A stretch of DNA of 64,000 nucleotides from Saccharomycopsis crataegensis (lineage: Eukaryota > Ascomycota > Saccharomycetes > Ascoideales > Saccharomycopsidaceae). Below the pieces are notes generated by a model that was not told the origin of the DNA, ran no database searches, and was given only the letters and a program-made list of their open reading frames with translations. Within the stretch, counting starts at the first letter, position 1, and each line of letters starts with the position of its first letter. The DNA is taken from NCBI RefSeq assembly GCF_037102585.1, contig NW_027043820.1, positions 1,212,501 to 1,276,500 of the forward strand, in the 5' to 3' direction. The position numbers and the translations under genes are program-made. Of this stretch, positions 50,241-62,100 are shown in pieces.

Positions 50241-50474
50241 AAATTTACATTTGTGGTGTATGATAAAATTGCAAAATGCAACAATTGAATTCAAGCTCAT
50301 AGTAGAAGGAAAAAAAAAATCTAAGTAACAATAAAATAATACATATACAGAACAGTATCCATAATTGGATAGTAAAGAAAAAAAAACATAATAACATAAA
50401 TGAGTTGGCGAAAATTAAAATAAATCATTGGTTGACAACCAACTACCTTGAACATTCAATACAGATCAGTAATG

Positions 50475-53400
50475 CTAGGATGTCTCATTCCTATTAGCGA
50501 TACCAAACAAATACCTCAACTCTCTTCTACCTAATCTTGAAATTCTGGTCATTGCATTCTGGTTTAATGCACTTTCAACCATTTCTCTTTTTTTCTCTTG
50601 AAGAACCACGATTCTATCCTCTACAGTATCTGTGGTTAGCAAACGGTAAACATTCACAGGTTTCATTTGTCCAATTCTATGAGCTCTGTCCATTGCTTGT
50701 TCTTCAATATATGGATTCCAGAAAGGGTCAACAATAATAACATGATTGGCACAGGTCAATGTTAAACCAAAGTTCCCAGCTTTCAACGAAATTAGAAGCA
50801 CCTTTTTCAATGGGTTTTTGAAAAATTGTTTAATACAATCATCTCGTTGATCTAAATTCATGCTACCGTCATATCTTAGATACTTGATATCTTTATCTAG
50901 TAAAATCTTTCCTAGAAAATCAAAGAATAAGGTAAATTGACTGAAAATAATAATTTTGTCATCTGGGGAGTCCTCATTTACTTTATTAATAATCTCGAGG
51001 CATTTATCAATTTTTGGAGACGAGAAAAATTGATTATCTTGGGCTGCAATTAGCTCTTTAACAGCTCGCTGTTGATCAGTAGGCTTTGCGGAGGAAAAGT
51101 GCGGGTAAATTTGCTTGATAATAGTTGTTGATGGATCTTCATCTTTATTCTTATTGGAATTTGCAAGAAAATCTAAATCAGAATCATATTCAGAATCCGA
51201 ATAATCTTCATCACCATCATTGCCATTTGTAATCTTTCTTTTTTCATCAGAGGTGAGACCGAAATACCGCAAGACATCCCCAGATTCTTTCGCCTCGATG
51301 CATACAAGATGAAAAACAGAATAATGAACAATATCATTTTTAGATACCAGCTTCTGGCAAACTGAACAATTGGCTTTGTTATTTTCGTCAGCTGCATTAG
51401 TTTCAAAGAAAGCTTCAATACATTCGGAACATAAAGGATGGCCGCAAGGGAATAATACAGAAGTAGTTTCACGTACCAAAGCATCATAACAAAGTTGACA
51501 TGAAGACTCGCCTTCACCATTTTCTATAGTTTTTTCCACGTCCTGCACTGATTGTTGACTGAATCCCTTACATTTCTGAACCATATTCTTGATGATTTCA
51601 ATATTCTCTTTAGGCTTATTGTCTGCAAATATTGCTGGCAATCTAACTTCCTTGTTCTTATATTGGCTGACACGATCACCGACTCTAACCAAGAAGCTGT
51701 GGTTACAAGCCTGCCTCAAACGCAACAATAGAGTGAGAATACTACTGTAATTGCCAACAGCTTCTCCTGCCAAAAGCTTCTTCGCTTCTTTGGCAGTCTT
51801 CTTAGCAAGCGCTTGATAAAACTCGTCTTCATCTCCATCCATAACAATAACATCCTTTTTAATCACTTTCGGAGTTAAGTTTAAAATTGGCTTGCCATCT
51901 ATTTTGAAGTTTTTGGTTCGACGAAGTAAAATCGCTTTTAGAAGTCCCTGTAATCTTGTAAAAGCCATACTGGTATCTTTCTTATCATAGTTGTGGTTTT
52001 TATTTTTTAAAGGAAGAACAATTTCTTTACGAAACAATTCCTCATCATTATAAGGCTTAATTTTCAAAAACCGAATGATTGGATATAATTCTTCGACATT
52101 ATTTTGCATTGGAGTACCAGTCAAACATAGCCTATAGTCTGATCTAAGCAAATGACATGCTTTGGAAGATAGAGTCTTCTTATTTTTGATAATATGAGAT
52201 TCATCTAAAATAATTCTGTGAAAATACGATTCTCTGGAAAAGAAAGGAGACTTATGCTTTCCCCCGCCGGTTCCGAAGTCTGGAATTCCTGTTTGGGTTG
52301 TTTTTTGGCCCGCTGAATCCATTACTTCCTTATAATGTTTCTTAAATTCAGACGCTAGAGTACCGTATGTAGTTAGAACAATATCATATTTAGCCAAAGC
52401 TTTAAAATCTTTCACCTTATCCTGAGAATGATAAAGGTATGTTGACAATCTATACTCTGGTTTAATTTTATCTTCGAACTCTTGCATCCATTGGCGCATT
52501 AAAGCAAGAGGACCAACAATCAAAGTAGTTTTTCTTGTAGGGTCCGATGCTTTGTTAGCGAGGACGATGGCCATTGCTTGGACAGTCTTACCGAGACCCA
52601 TATCATCTGCAAGAATGCCACCTTTGTTCGTTGAATTTTCCATCTTAGACAACCATTCAAGACCAAGACGTTGGTGTTTCAATAAAGTTATACAGAATTC
52701 CTCCGGGGTTTGTGGCAATCTTTGATCGTCAACATTATCCAACTCTGGTTCGATAGTTTCAATAAGGTTCGATATATGTTCTGATTCAGTGCTACCGACA
52801 GATAGCCCGGGTAAATATTCCTTCGTATCACTTTTATCGGCTGCATCATTATAAAGAGAATCATTACGTTTCCCTTTATGGGACCCAAAATGGCTTGCGA
52901 GAAGCTCTTTCTGGTGGAGTTTAGCTTCCTTCATCTCAGCGTTTCTTTGGGCAATTTTATCACGGAGTACTTGAGGATTGGAACGGATAAAACTATCATT
53001 ACTTCTAAGCTTGTGCAAATTATCCACAGTGTTTTGAACCTCACTTTTTGCCAAATTTATTCTGGATTCCAATTGTCTGAGCTTCACCCTGTGATGTGCG
53101 AGTTTCAATTCATACATCATTCTCTGCGACTCACTCAGGCTCCTCAACCTAGCCACAACGAGTTCATTTATTTGTTTCAAGGATCTTTGCTTATCCACTT
53201 TGAGCTTTTGGAGCATACCTTCTTTTTCGCTATTCAACTCTGTTGCCTTCTGAACCTTGGCAGATAGTTCTGACAAAACATTATTCATAGTGATGTTAAA
53301 CACAAGGTCTTGATTTGAGTTCGGATTTTGGTTAAGCTTAGCATTTTGGTTGAGATTTGAATGCTGGTTGAGATTTGGATGCTTAATAAAGGGAGGCAGT

Positions 53401-54584
53401 GGGAGAGGATTTATGAAAACTCCAGGATTTAATGGAGCTGGTTGATGATTCACGAATACTGGGTTAGGGAGCATTCCTGGTATAGGAACAGGTTTGTTAT
53501 AAAATGGTAGTGGTGGATTTGATGTTCCCTTTTTAGTATCAGCAATAATTCGTTCTCCTGTAAAAATAACTTCATCATCATCGTCATCGTCATCGTCATC
53601 TATTAAAGTAATGTCTGCAGCATCATGCTTTGCTTTGTTCTTGTTCAATCCAAAGATTACATAATCTTCATTGTCACTATCTTCAGTTAGATCAATAACT
53701 TCAGAGACTTTAGTTTTCTTTGGTGGTGAACTTCTTCCTTGAATCACCTTCCTCTTCATAATCTCTGATGTCGAAGATTGTGGTGAAGCGAATATTGGTT
53801 TGATCTCCGCGGACTTATTTGATAGCTCTGGCATAATAGGAGCTCTATCAAAATATGAGCTCTCTTTTTTGTCTAGCTTCATTTTTTCTGTATCTTTTGC
53901 AATCGAACCATTAAAAGAAAATTCTGATGGACGCTGATTTATATCCCCTGTAGAATACAAATTATGATGTTTCATTAATGGGTTTGCGTGAGAAGTACCT
54001 TCCAATGAAGGTTCACTTTTGTTTGATTGTAACATATTAACTCCTGTTGTTGAGCCACTATGAGGATGCTCACTTTTGTTTTCGGTAATGTTACTGTCCA
54101 CCACAACACTTTCATTACCACTAATATTAATATTATCAACCGGGGTCGAATCTGTCGCTGAGGAAACCTGAGTGTCGATATCCGTAGTTATGGAAGACGC
54201 ACTTTCAGTTTGCTTAGATATCTTCGGTAGTATTATATTCGAGGCTATTATATTCGGTGGTATTATATTCGGTGGTATTATATTTGATGGTATATCTGCA
54301 GAAGTTAAGGCATCAGTTATTGGTGTTGAACTTTTTGATTGCAATATTTTCTGCTTCCCACTAGCAGTGGTTCCTTTCCCGAAAATGTCATCTAAATCAA
54401 AGCTATCCAAAGAGCCATCTAGATCGCTTAAAGAATCAGGTTCCTCATTATCACTAACATCAGTGGTAGACTCCTCCTTATTATTTATCACGGCTGAACT
54501 TTCAGTGGAGGCAATTTCCGGTGCATCTTCCTTAGATATTAAAGTGGCATGAGAAAGATCATAGTTAACACTGGGCTTTTCCAT
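50475..54584 (-). CDS. ULS1: Uls1-like SWI2/SNF2 ATPase with RING (SUMO-targeted)
   Basis: Uls1 is a SNF2-family translocase that displaces SUMO-modified proteins from DNA and guards against toxic Rad51 and Top2 complexes. The product has 1369 residues from ATG 54584; the frame opens 9 nt earlier at a TTG. SUMO-interaction motifs lie in the N-terminal third (VIDLTEDSDNEDYVIFG; ITLIDDDDD). A coiled coil (about 430-550) precedes the ATPase core: ILADDMGLGKTVQAMAIV (Walker A, about 655), RIILDESHIIKN (DExH), LCLTGTPMQNN. A RING finger (CQLCYD ... FPCGHPLCSECIE ... CSVCQ, about 1025-1080) is inserted, then the helicase C lobe (IIIFSQFTLFFDFL, DRAHRIGQMKPVNVYRL). The combination of SIMs, SNF2 and RING fits Uls1 better than Rad5 (no HIRAN) or Rad16. 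Confidence 0.85.
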   Translation of the reverse strand: MEKPSVNYDLSHATLISKEDAPEIASTESSAVINNKEESTTDVSDNEEPDSLSDLDGSLDSFDLDDIFGKGTTASGKQKILQSKSSTPITDALTSADIPSNIIPPNIIPPNIIASNIILPKISKQTESASSITTDIDTQVSSATDSTPVDNINISGNESVVVDSNITENKSEHPHSGSTTGVNMLQSNKSEPSLEGTSHANPLMKHHNLYSTGDINQRPSEFSFNGSIAKDTEKMKLDKKESSYFDRAPIMPELSNKSAEIKPIFASPQSSTSEIMKRKVIQGRSSPPKKTKVSEVIDLTEDSDNEDYVIFGLNKNKAKHDAADITLIDDDDDDDDDEVIFTGERIIADTKKGTSNPPLPFYNKPVPIPGMLPNPVFVNHQPAPLNPGVFINPLPLPPFIKHPNLNQHSNLNQNAKLNQNPNSNQDLVFNITMNNVLSELSAKVQKATELNSEKEGMLQKLKVDKQRSLKQINELVVARLRSLSESQRMMYELKLAHHRVKLRQLESRINLAKSEVQNTVDNLHKLRSNDSFIRSNPQVLRDKIAQRNAEMKEAKLHQKELLASHFGSHKGKRNDSLYNDAADKSDTKEYLPGLSVGSTESEHISNLIETIEPELDNVDDQRLPQTPEEFCITLLKHQRLGLEWLSKMENSTNKGGILADDMGLGKTVQAMAIVLANKASDPTRKTTLIVGPLALMRQWMQEFEDKIKPEYRLSTYLYHSQDKVKDFKALAKYDIVLTTYGTLASEFKKHYKEVMDSAGQKTTQTGIPDFGTGGGKHKSPFFSRESYFHRIILDESHIIKNKKTLSSKACHLLRSDYRLCLTGTPMQNNVEELYPIIRFLKIKPYNDEELFRKEIVLPLKNKNHNYDKKDTSMAFTRLQGLLKAILLRRTKNFKIDGKPILNLTPKVIKKDVIVMDGDEDEFYQALAKKTAKEAKKLLAGEAVGNYSSILTLLLRLRQACNHSFLVRVGDRVSQYKNKEVRLPAIFADNKPKENIEIIKNMVQKCKGFSQQSVQDVEKTIENGEGESSCQLCYDALVRETTSVLFPCGHPLCSECIEAFFETNAADENNKANCSVCQKLVSKNDIVHYSVFHLVCIEAKESGDVLRYFGLTSDEKRKITNGNDGDEDYSDSEYDSDLDFLANSNKNKDEDPSTTIIKQIYPHFSSAKPTDQQRAVKELIAAQDNQFFSSPKIDKCLEIINKVNEDSPDDKIIIFSQFTLFFDFLGKILLDKDIKYLRYDGSMNLDQRDDCIKQFFKNPLKKVLLISLKAGNFGLTLTCANHVIIVDPFWNPYIEEQAMDRAHRIGQMKPVNVYRLLTTDTVEDRIVVLQEKKREMVESALNQNAMTRISRLGRRELRYLFGIANRNETS
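54225..54298 (-). repeat. 15-bp coding repeat in ULS1 N-terminus (NIIPP-type units)
   Basis: Four to five imperfect copies of a 15-bp unit (plus strand TATTATATTCGGTGG) encode the series SNIIPPNIIPPNIIASNIIL in the disordered N-terminal region of Uls1. The phase is in frame; divergence is low in the middle two copies. Confidence 0.8.
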
Positions 54585-54900
54585 ATCCCACAAGCTTTTT
54601 TGGTGTTAATTTTTCAGATAGGAGAGTAAGCAAGCAGTAAAACTAACAAACACACTATTTGGGTTGCAATAAGGAGGTCCTTGTGCTAAGGATTTAATTA
54701 CGAGATGAGTCGAAGTGGTTCCTCGTGCTCGTTATTTTGTTTACACAAAAAAGTTTGAGTTTGAAAGGCCGGGTGATACAGGTCGAAAAAATAAGAAAAA
54801 CAAGAAAAAATTGATGGATTCACTTAAACAGCATGTATCAGAAGACATCATCGTTGGTGTTCCAAGCCCACACCATTTTAAATATTAGCGATCAAGGCAT
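54585..54900. promoter_or_regulatory. Divergent promoter ULS1 / YHC1
   Basis: These 316 bp lie between two divergent starts and must contain both promoters. I see no clear TATA box; A-rich runs lie near 54780-54810, and a TTTTAAATATTAG stretch lies just before the YHC1 ATG. Confidence 0.5.
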
Positions 54901-55899
54901 ATGCCGAAATACTACTGTGATTATTGCAAGTCTTACCTCACCCATGACTCCACTAGTGTACGGAAGTCACATTTAATTGGAAAAAACCATATCAAGTATG
55001 TCTGCGACTACTATGAGAGGGAGGCAATAAATTTGGGGATATGGAATTTTGAAGATGACGTAAAGATCATCACCATGGACGATGTTTATGGTATTGGTGC
55101 GCCAGGAGCTTTTGTGCCGAGCTCTTACAATGGTGAAAATAATGAGCCAGAGGAAACAGAATATCATGGGAGACACCAGCAAAAGAAAAATGAGGTGAAG
55201 CCAAATTATAATGATGAAAAGACCCAAGAGAGTTTGCCGAAAGATATCTATACCTTGGGCGATTCTTTCAGTTTAAGCATACCTCTTTCGCTTCCTTCTA
55301 TGCCTAACCCTCCCCCTAGTGTTTTCAGATACTCGAATAACTATACAGACAAAACTTTGATGCCACTAAAGTCAACATCTGGTTACATGACCCCAGACCA
55401 TGTTGCCAAAATGGGTCAGATTAACAATAAGGGCAGCCAAGGCAATGATGGTGACTTTTCTGCTGCGACTAGCTCCACGTCAGGTCAAAATAAATTCACT
55501 CCAAAACAGTATGGACATGGATACAATAACTACAACAAATATGGAGGGGTTCAGAAGTTCAATGCCAATCATAATAATAAATTCAGGAATAATTACGGGG
55601 TAGGGGGAAGGAGTTTTACACAAAATAGCTTCAATAAAGGTGGATACAATAACAACAATAATTTCAATAAGAATAACAATAATTTCAATAATAATAACAA
55701 TAACTTCAATAATAATTTCAATGCTGATCACACGAATAATATCAACTCACATAACAATGATGCTCTGAGTAATAATAATTTCAATGGCGGTGGATTCAAT
55801 CAAGGAGGATACCAGAGAAAAAATTTCAACAAGCGAGATTTTAGTAACAATAGACAGAACTATGCTGGTCGTGGGGGTCATAATAACTATCGAAGATAA
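54901..55899 (+). CDS. YHC1: U1 snRNP protein C (Yhc1)
   Basis: U1-C stabilises pairing of U1 snRNA with the 5' splice site during early spliceosome assembly. The N-terminal 40 residues are a textbook U1-C zinc finger: Cys6, Cys9, His24 and His30 in [15 protein letters not shown]...SHLIGKNH, followed by the conserved helix region ([11 protein letters not shown]). The middle is Pro/Ser-rich ([18 protein letters not shown]). The C-terminal ~140 residues are an Asn/Gly/Phe-rich low-complexity tail (NNNFNKNN-type repeats, GRGG) that animal U1-C lacks in this form. The protein has 332 residues, longer than S. cerevisiae Yhc1 (231), the difference being the tail. ATG 54901 is fixed by the MPK-YYCDYC start. 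Confidence 0.93.
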   Translation: MPKYYCDYCKSYLTHDSTSVRKSHLIGKNHIKYVCDYYEREAINLGIWNFEDDVKIITMDDVYGIGAPGAFVPSSYNGENNEPEETEYHGRHQQKKNEVKPNYNDEKTQESLPKDIYTLGDSFSLSIPLSLPSMPNPPPSVFRYSNNYTDKTLMPLKSTSGYMTPDHVAKMGQINNKGSQGNDGDFSAATSSTSGQNKFTPKQYGHGYNNYNKYGGVQKFNANHNNKFRNNYGVGGRSFTQNSFNKGGYNNNNNFNKNNNNFNNNNNNFNNNFNADHTNNINSHNNDALSNNNFNGGGFNQGGYQRKNFNKRDFSNNRQNYAGRGGHNNYRR

Positions 55900-55902
55900 A
55901 TC

Positions 55903-55920
55903 CTGGATTCGTTAATCCAG
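55903..55920 (+). terminator. Stem-loop just after the YHC1 stop codon
   Basis: CTGGATT-CGTT-AATCCAG forms a perfect 7-bp stem with a 4-nt loop, starting 3 nt after the YHC1 TAA and followed by ATTTT. Intrinsic terminators are not used by Pol II, so this may be a 3' UTR structure or chance. The class terminator is only a positional label. Confidence 0.3.
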
Positions 55921-56149
55921 ATTTTACATTCATACTTGAATCAGGTTGAATGTATTGTTTTAAAATTGTATTATATATTTTTCAATGTACCATTTGCCAT
56001 TCATATGGAACGGACCAATTTCTTTGTAGCGCTTTACAGATTTTATGTGCCTTAGATAGATAAGGATAACTTTAATAAAAACAAAAACTGTATATCTTTA
56101 TGATTAAATATTTTATTGATCAATTATTAAATAAAACAATAAGACTGTA

Positions 56150-59100
56150 TCAATCCTCATCTGAATCTTCATCTGATCCATCATCTGAGTCTTCATCACC
56201 GTCGTCATCAGATACTTCAACATTTAAATCTCTCAATTTACTTTTATACTTCTTCAACTTATCATCCATTTCTGACAATAAAAGCACTAAATCATCCATT
56301 TCTGATTTCGGAACAACGTCTTCTTCCTTCTTGCTAGTTTGAACAATAATATCTTCAAGATTAGTAATCTTAGTCTCTTTCTCAGATATTATTTTTGTTG
56401 TGGAATTTTTCAATTCATCAAATTCTTTATTTTTACTAAGAAGTTTTTTCTGGTTCAACTCTCTCAAGTCAGTAAGTTCCTTTTGATTCTCTAACAACTT
56501 GCTATGATATGATTCTTTTAGGCCATCAATCTCACGCTGCTTCAACAACTTCAATTCTTTAATTTCTTCACTATTTTTTTCTTTCAACTTTGAAATTTCC
56601 TTCTCTTTAATGGTAGAATGAGACTCGGCATATTCTTTCAATTCTTCAATCAACTTGTCTTTGGCAGGTATATGGCTTTCTTTTAATTCTTTCAAATCAT
56701 CAGCAAGATGATCTCTAATAGCTCCAATTTTTTCCAACTCCTTAGTATGCTCATCCTTTGCTTTTTCTATTTCTATTTCCTTCATTTCTTTGTATTCTGC
56801 TAGCTCAGTTTGCTTTTCTTCAATCTCGCTATCTTTTTTTTGACAAATCTCACTCATTTCCTTTTCGTTTAACTGTTTTATTTTGGTAATCTCTTCATCG
56901 ACTGATTTTTTCAAACCATCAAGTTCTTTCTCCTTCAAAGAAATCATTACTTTCAAGGACGCTACTTCAGAGCCTGAACTAGACTTCAATTCACTGATTT
57001 CTCTATCTTTCTCAGCCACTGTATTTTCTAATTTCTCGATCAAAGTCAGTTTCGTGCGAGCAATGTCTTCTTTTTCTTCCCGAAGAGATTTAATAGTAAC
57101 ATCCTTGGAATCCTTCAATGAGCTGAGTTCCTCAGCTAGTTGTTTTTCTTTCAATTTCAACGACTTAAGGACACTCTCATTCTCAGAATTCAATTTCTCA
57201 GCGTCCTTTAAATGGGAAGCTTTCTCACTGAGTTGTTTCTCATATGCAGCTATTTTCGATTTGTAGGTTGATTTCAACTCCTTATTAGAACCTTTTAATT
57301 TGGAAACTTCGGCCTTATGCGATTCTAACAAGTTATTCAACTCATCTTCACTGGATTTCAAATTTGCGTTAGCGGCTTTCAATTTTTCAATCTCCTCATC
57401 TTTGAATTTCAAATCATCAACCAATTTGCTAACTTTATCATCTGAAGATTTTATAGTTTCCTTTAAAGCATTCTTTTCCTTCAATAGACTCTCCAACAAT
57501 ATTTTCTCCTTTTTGGCCTTTTTATCCATCTCTTTAATTGATATCTCTAATTTTTTTACTTTATCTACTTTTTCTTGTAATTCCTTCCCTTTCTCTGCCT
57601 TTTCTTTCAAAGCTGCTAATCTCGCCTCCTTCTCCTTAGCCAACTTTTCCTTGTTTGCTTGCTCCCTGGCAGACTTTTCCCTGTTATGCTTTTCTTTAGC
57701 AGCTTTTTCTTTGGCTTCCAATTCCGCTTTAGCTGCCTCGTCCAACTCTTTCGTTTCATCCATGGTAATTTTGAGTTTTTCAATTTCGGATTCCCTAAGT
57801 TTGATTTCATCTTCAAGTAATATAATCTTTTCATCTTTTGATTTTAGATCAATTGATAGCGATTCAAGCTTGGATTGATCCTGTCTAATTTCATCTTCAA
57901 GTGAGTTAATTTTGTCACTATCAGATTTTATAGAAGTTTCCAAACTAGTGATCGTGTCATTTTTTTCCTCAATATCAGATTCAAGTGAAGAAATCTTGCT
58001 GTCACTCATAGAAATAGCAGATTCCAATTTCGAGATATCATCAAGAAGCTTCTGTTTCTCCTCTTGCAAAGATTTCTTAATATCATTACTCTTGGAAGTT
58101 TCAGATTTTGATTGCGCCAAAGATTTTTCCAACTTTTTTATTTTATCTTTTTCTTTCAGTATGGCAGAATTCAAGGTCTCAATTTCCTTTTGATGGCTCT
58201 CAATGGAGCTTTTATGTAACAGAATTTGTTTTTCAGAATCCTCAGAATTCTTTTTAAAATCTTCAAACTGCTTTTTTAAAGATTCAAGGGTCCCCTTATG
58301 CTCATCAATTTCCTTATTTAATTCCAGATTGTGACCCTTACCATCAGCTACATCTTTTTTTAGCAGGTTAATCTTCTCTTCACGAACCTCGATATCCTTA
58401 TTTAGAAGACCAATTTTAGCCTCATAATCATCGGCATGCTTTTGTAGTTTCTTCAACTGATTTTTGTGATCTCTAACTACGTTCTCCAAATCAGTTATAT
58501 TTTTCACCTTAATGTTGTTGTCTTTTTCCAATGAAGAAATTTTTGATTTGTGATCATCGATTTGAGCGCCCAAATTCTTCATCAGGGTCTTATTTTCTTC
58601 GATTTCTCTGGACAACTTTTCATTGGCTGATACGTTATCATTCAAAGACGCCTCATGTGACTTCAATTTCTGGTCTAATTCATTTAATTCCTGTGTTTTC
58701 TTTTCCAAATCGACATTGGCGCTTTCAATCTTTTCATTTTGAGATTTTGATTCTTTTTCCAAGTTTGAGATATGTTTCTTTTTCATATCCGAATCATCTT
58801 CAATTTCCTTCAATTTCTTTTCCAACTCATCCTTTTCGAGATTCATGGTACGAAGTTCTTCTTCATATTTTCTCTTGATATTTGTCATCTGATTATTGTT
58901 ATTTTCAATCTCTTTCTTCAATTCATTGTTGGAATTTCCAGTAGAGCTCACTTGTAACTCTAAATCCTTAATTTTATCATTAAGTACAGTTAGCTGATTT
59001 TTCAACCCGGTAGCCTTTGAAGTAGAATCATTAAATTTACTTTGTAAACGAGACAACTCAGAATCTTTATCTTCTGCGGCTTTTACTAAAACCACATTTT

Positions 59101-62100
59101 CCTTTCTCAAAGTTTCAATATCAGAGTCCTTCTCTTTAATCTCTTTTTGTAAGGAGTCTAATTCGGAGATTTTGGCATTCAACTCTTTGGCCTTACTATC
59201 TGTTTCCAGGGTTAAAGAAGCAACTGAAGATGTTAATTCCTCAATTTTGCTTTTAAAAGAATTCTGTGAAATAGCAAAATTAGCGTTTTGGTCATCATGA
59301 GATCCTTGTAGCTCAATCAACTGAGCTTCCAATGACTGCTTTTCCGTTGACAAGTGATTTATCTTAAGTTCGTATTCTTTCACTTGAATTTCATTATCAG
59401 CCACGAGCTTCTTGAACTTATTGATTTCATTAGTCATAGTGGCAATAGTGTGATTCAAATTCTCTTTTTCAAAGGCCGCATTGGACAATTTAGTGGACAT
59501 AGAGTTCAAATCATTAATTAAATTACGTTCATAATTGGCAAAACCTCTTTGGAGCTCAGTCTTCTCATTTTCCAACTTCTTGATCTGGTCAAGAAATTCA
59601 TTATTTTTCTCTTCAAATTCCTTGACATTCAGCTCTAGGTTTGTAACCTTCTTGTCTAATTGGGAAATCTTATTCTCAAAGTTCTTAGTATCTGCCGATG
59701 CTTTTTTCTTAAGTTGAGAAATAGTATTTGAATTATCCTGGTCTTTCTTTGTGAGCTGGAATAACTCCCTTGACATTTTATTAATACCATCTTCAGCTTT
59801 TTTATTCTTGTTGATCAAATTTTCCTTTTCTTTCATCAATTGTTGGTTTTCAGTTTCTAACTTTTGTAGTTTTTTATTCATTTCTCTGATATCATTTTCC
59901 AATGTGGCAATTTTAGTGTTGAGTTTGGAAACTATGTTATTTAAAACTGATATCTTAGATAAATGTCCCTCATTTGATGTATTCAATTTCCTTGCATCAT
60001 TTTGAAGTTCAATAAGCTTTGCAGAATTGGATCTGTGCTGCTTCTTAGTTTCCTCTAACTCTCTGCTTAATTCAGCCTTCTCTTCGATCAATCTATCCTT
60101 CAATTTCAATTCTGAATCATGATCCAATTGCAACTTATGGAGTTCACTGTTTAACTTCAAAAAGTCAGCGTATTTCAATTTTCCATTTGGATCAGAATTT
60201 GGATCATTTCCCCAACTATTAATAATTCTTTGGAAATTATCCTTAATAATTGAGTCAATATACAAATCACAAAAGTAAATCTTCGGCAAGCCAGTATTAT
60301 CCTTTTCAATTGATGCAATGTCAGATGATTCAAAAACTGTAGTAAAATCTTCGTAATTCTTGACAAGAGGATGTTTTTTGAAGTTTCTCAAGGTGATCTG
60401 GTATATATCAACACCAACAATCTTCATAAAAAGTTCGTGGAGAGACAATCTAACATTAATCCCCCCATCATCTTCCAAAAACCTTGGGCAACTATCGTAA
60501 ATTACACCTAACAAACCGCAGATCATTCCAGAAATGATAGCATCTTCCTCGCAAATATTACTCCGTTCTTGCTTTAAAAAAATCATCAATTTCTTCAAAT
60601 AATCAGTCTTATTGAGTAAATCATTTCTCATAAATGTCTTTATGAGTTGAGTATTTTCAAAAAAATAAAGAGTAAGAAGCATCAAATATGAAATTCCAAC
60701 ACGTCTGTCTGTCAAGGAAAGGGAACTTATAAGAAGATCAAACATGGAATCAATAGCTGTCAAAACATGTTCCTCCTTAAACTCTGATTCTTCGCTGGAT
60801 CTTTCATCATTATCTTTATCTTGTATCGTTATAGTTTCCTCCTTGCTTGTAGAATCATCTACTTCAACTTCAGCTGCAATAGCTTCAGATATAGGCACAT
60901 TTTCGTCATCAGTCTCGACCCTTTCAGAATCATCATCTTTCCTTAGTGATTCTATACTACTTTCTTCGTCAACAATCATTTTCGATGCTCCATCAATTGC
61001 TTCAACTTCCACGTAATCGTGATCCTTGCTCTCTGAGGATAATTCCCCTGAATTACGTGCTACTTGGACAGGCGAACTTCCCAAGCTGCTAACAGTTGGC
61101 GGTGCTGTATCTCCGGCTATATCTGGTTCTCCTTTACTAGAACTTTCTGGAGTTAATACCTCATCCTTGGAATCATTATCTCCATCGTTGAAAAAATCAT
61201 CAAATAAATCATCATCTGCAGTTGCAAAATTTTTGAGTTTAAACTCCTGGATAGTTCTCTTCAACTCATTTTTTTTATTATAACCGCCATCTTTCCCGCC
61301 AGTTTCCTCTTCCTCATTACCATTAATAAGATTTATCAAAATTAAGGAGGCAAACCAGACTTTGTATGGGTTCAACTTGATTTCATGGTCATACTCCAAT
61401 AATGTAGTGAAAATATTTCCAATTGGAATCTTTTGAGAATTAAAGGCTTCTATCAACTCAATCTCCTCATTTGCTTCTTTATTATCAAGTAAATTGTCAG
61501 GTTTGATAAAACTATTGCCACCGGTCAACTTGTCAAACATATCGATTTGCTGCATCAAGAAATGCTTTCTAAACTCAAAGTTATTCGCAAAGTAATGCTT
61601 TAAAACTTGGAAAGATCCTAATCTGATGTCAAATATATGAATACTGTTGTTGAACAAACACCAGTTTAATAATAGTTGCAAAACAGGAACTAATGGCATA
61701 CTTGCAGCTGTGTCTGATGTAGTAGGGGATGAAGCATCCAAATAAGGGACATCAAAAGTGGCCAACTTGACCTTTAATTCATCCGAATAATATATGATAT
61801 CTGCCAATGTGAACAATGCGGTTGATTTGACCTGGTTTGGAATATATCCGAGGAAAACTATTTTGAGGATTTGGATCAAAATTCCAGAAGATTCAATTTT
61901 CTCCGAAAAATCAATAGAATTCTGTCTAGAAATAAATAAATTAGATACAATTTTCAATATCATACCAATATTCTCAATTAATTGTCTCTGGTTATTGATA
62001 TTAATAGACATGGCCTCAGGAACAGTAAAAGATTCAATATAGTTAGATAAATTCCTCAAATGGTCTGATTCAATGAACAATTTCTGATTGACAACATTTG

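Noticed and set aside
57300-57878. 192-codon plus-strand frame within USO1 with membrane-like composition
   Set aside because: Ser/Phe/Leu richness is the mirror of the Lys/Glu coiled coil on the coding strand.
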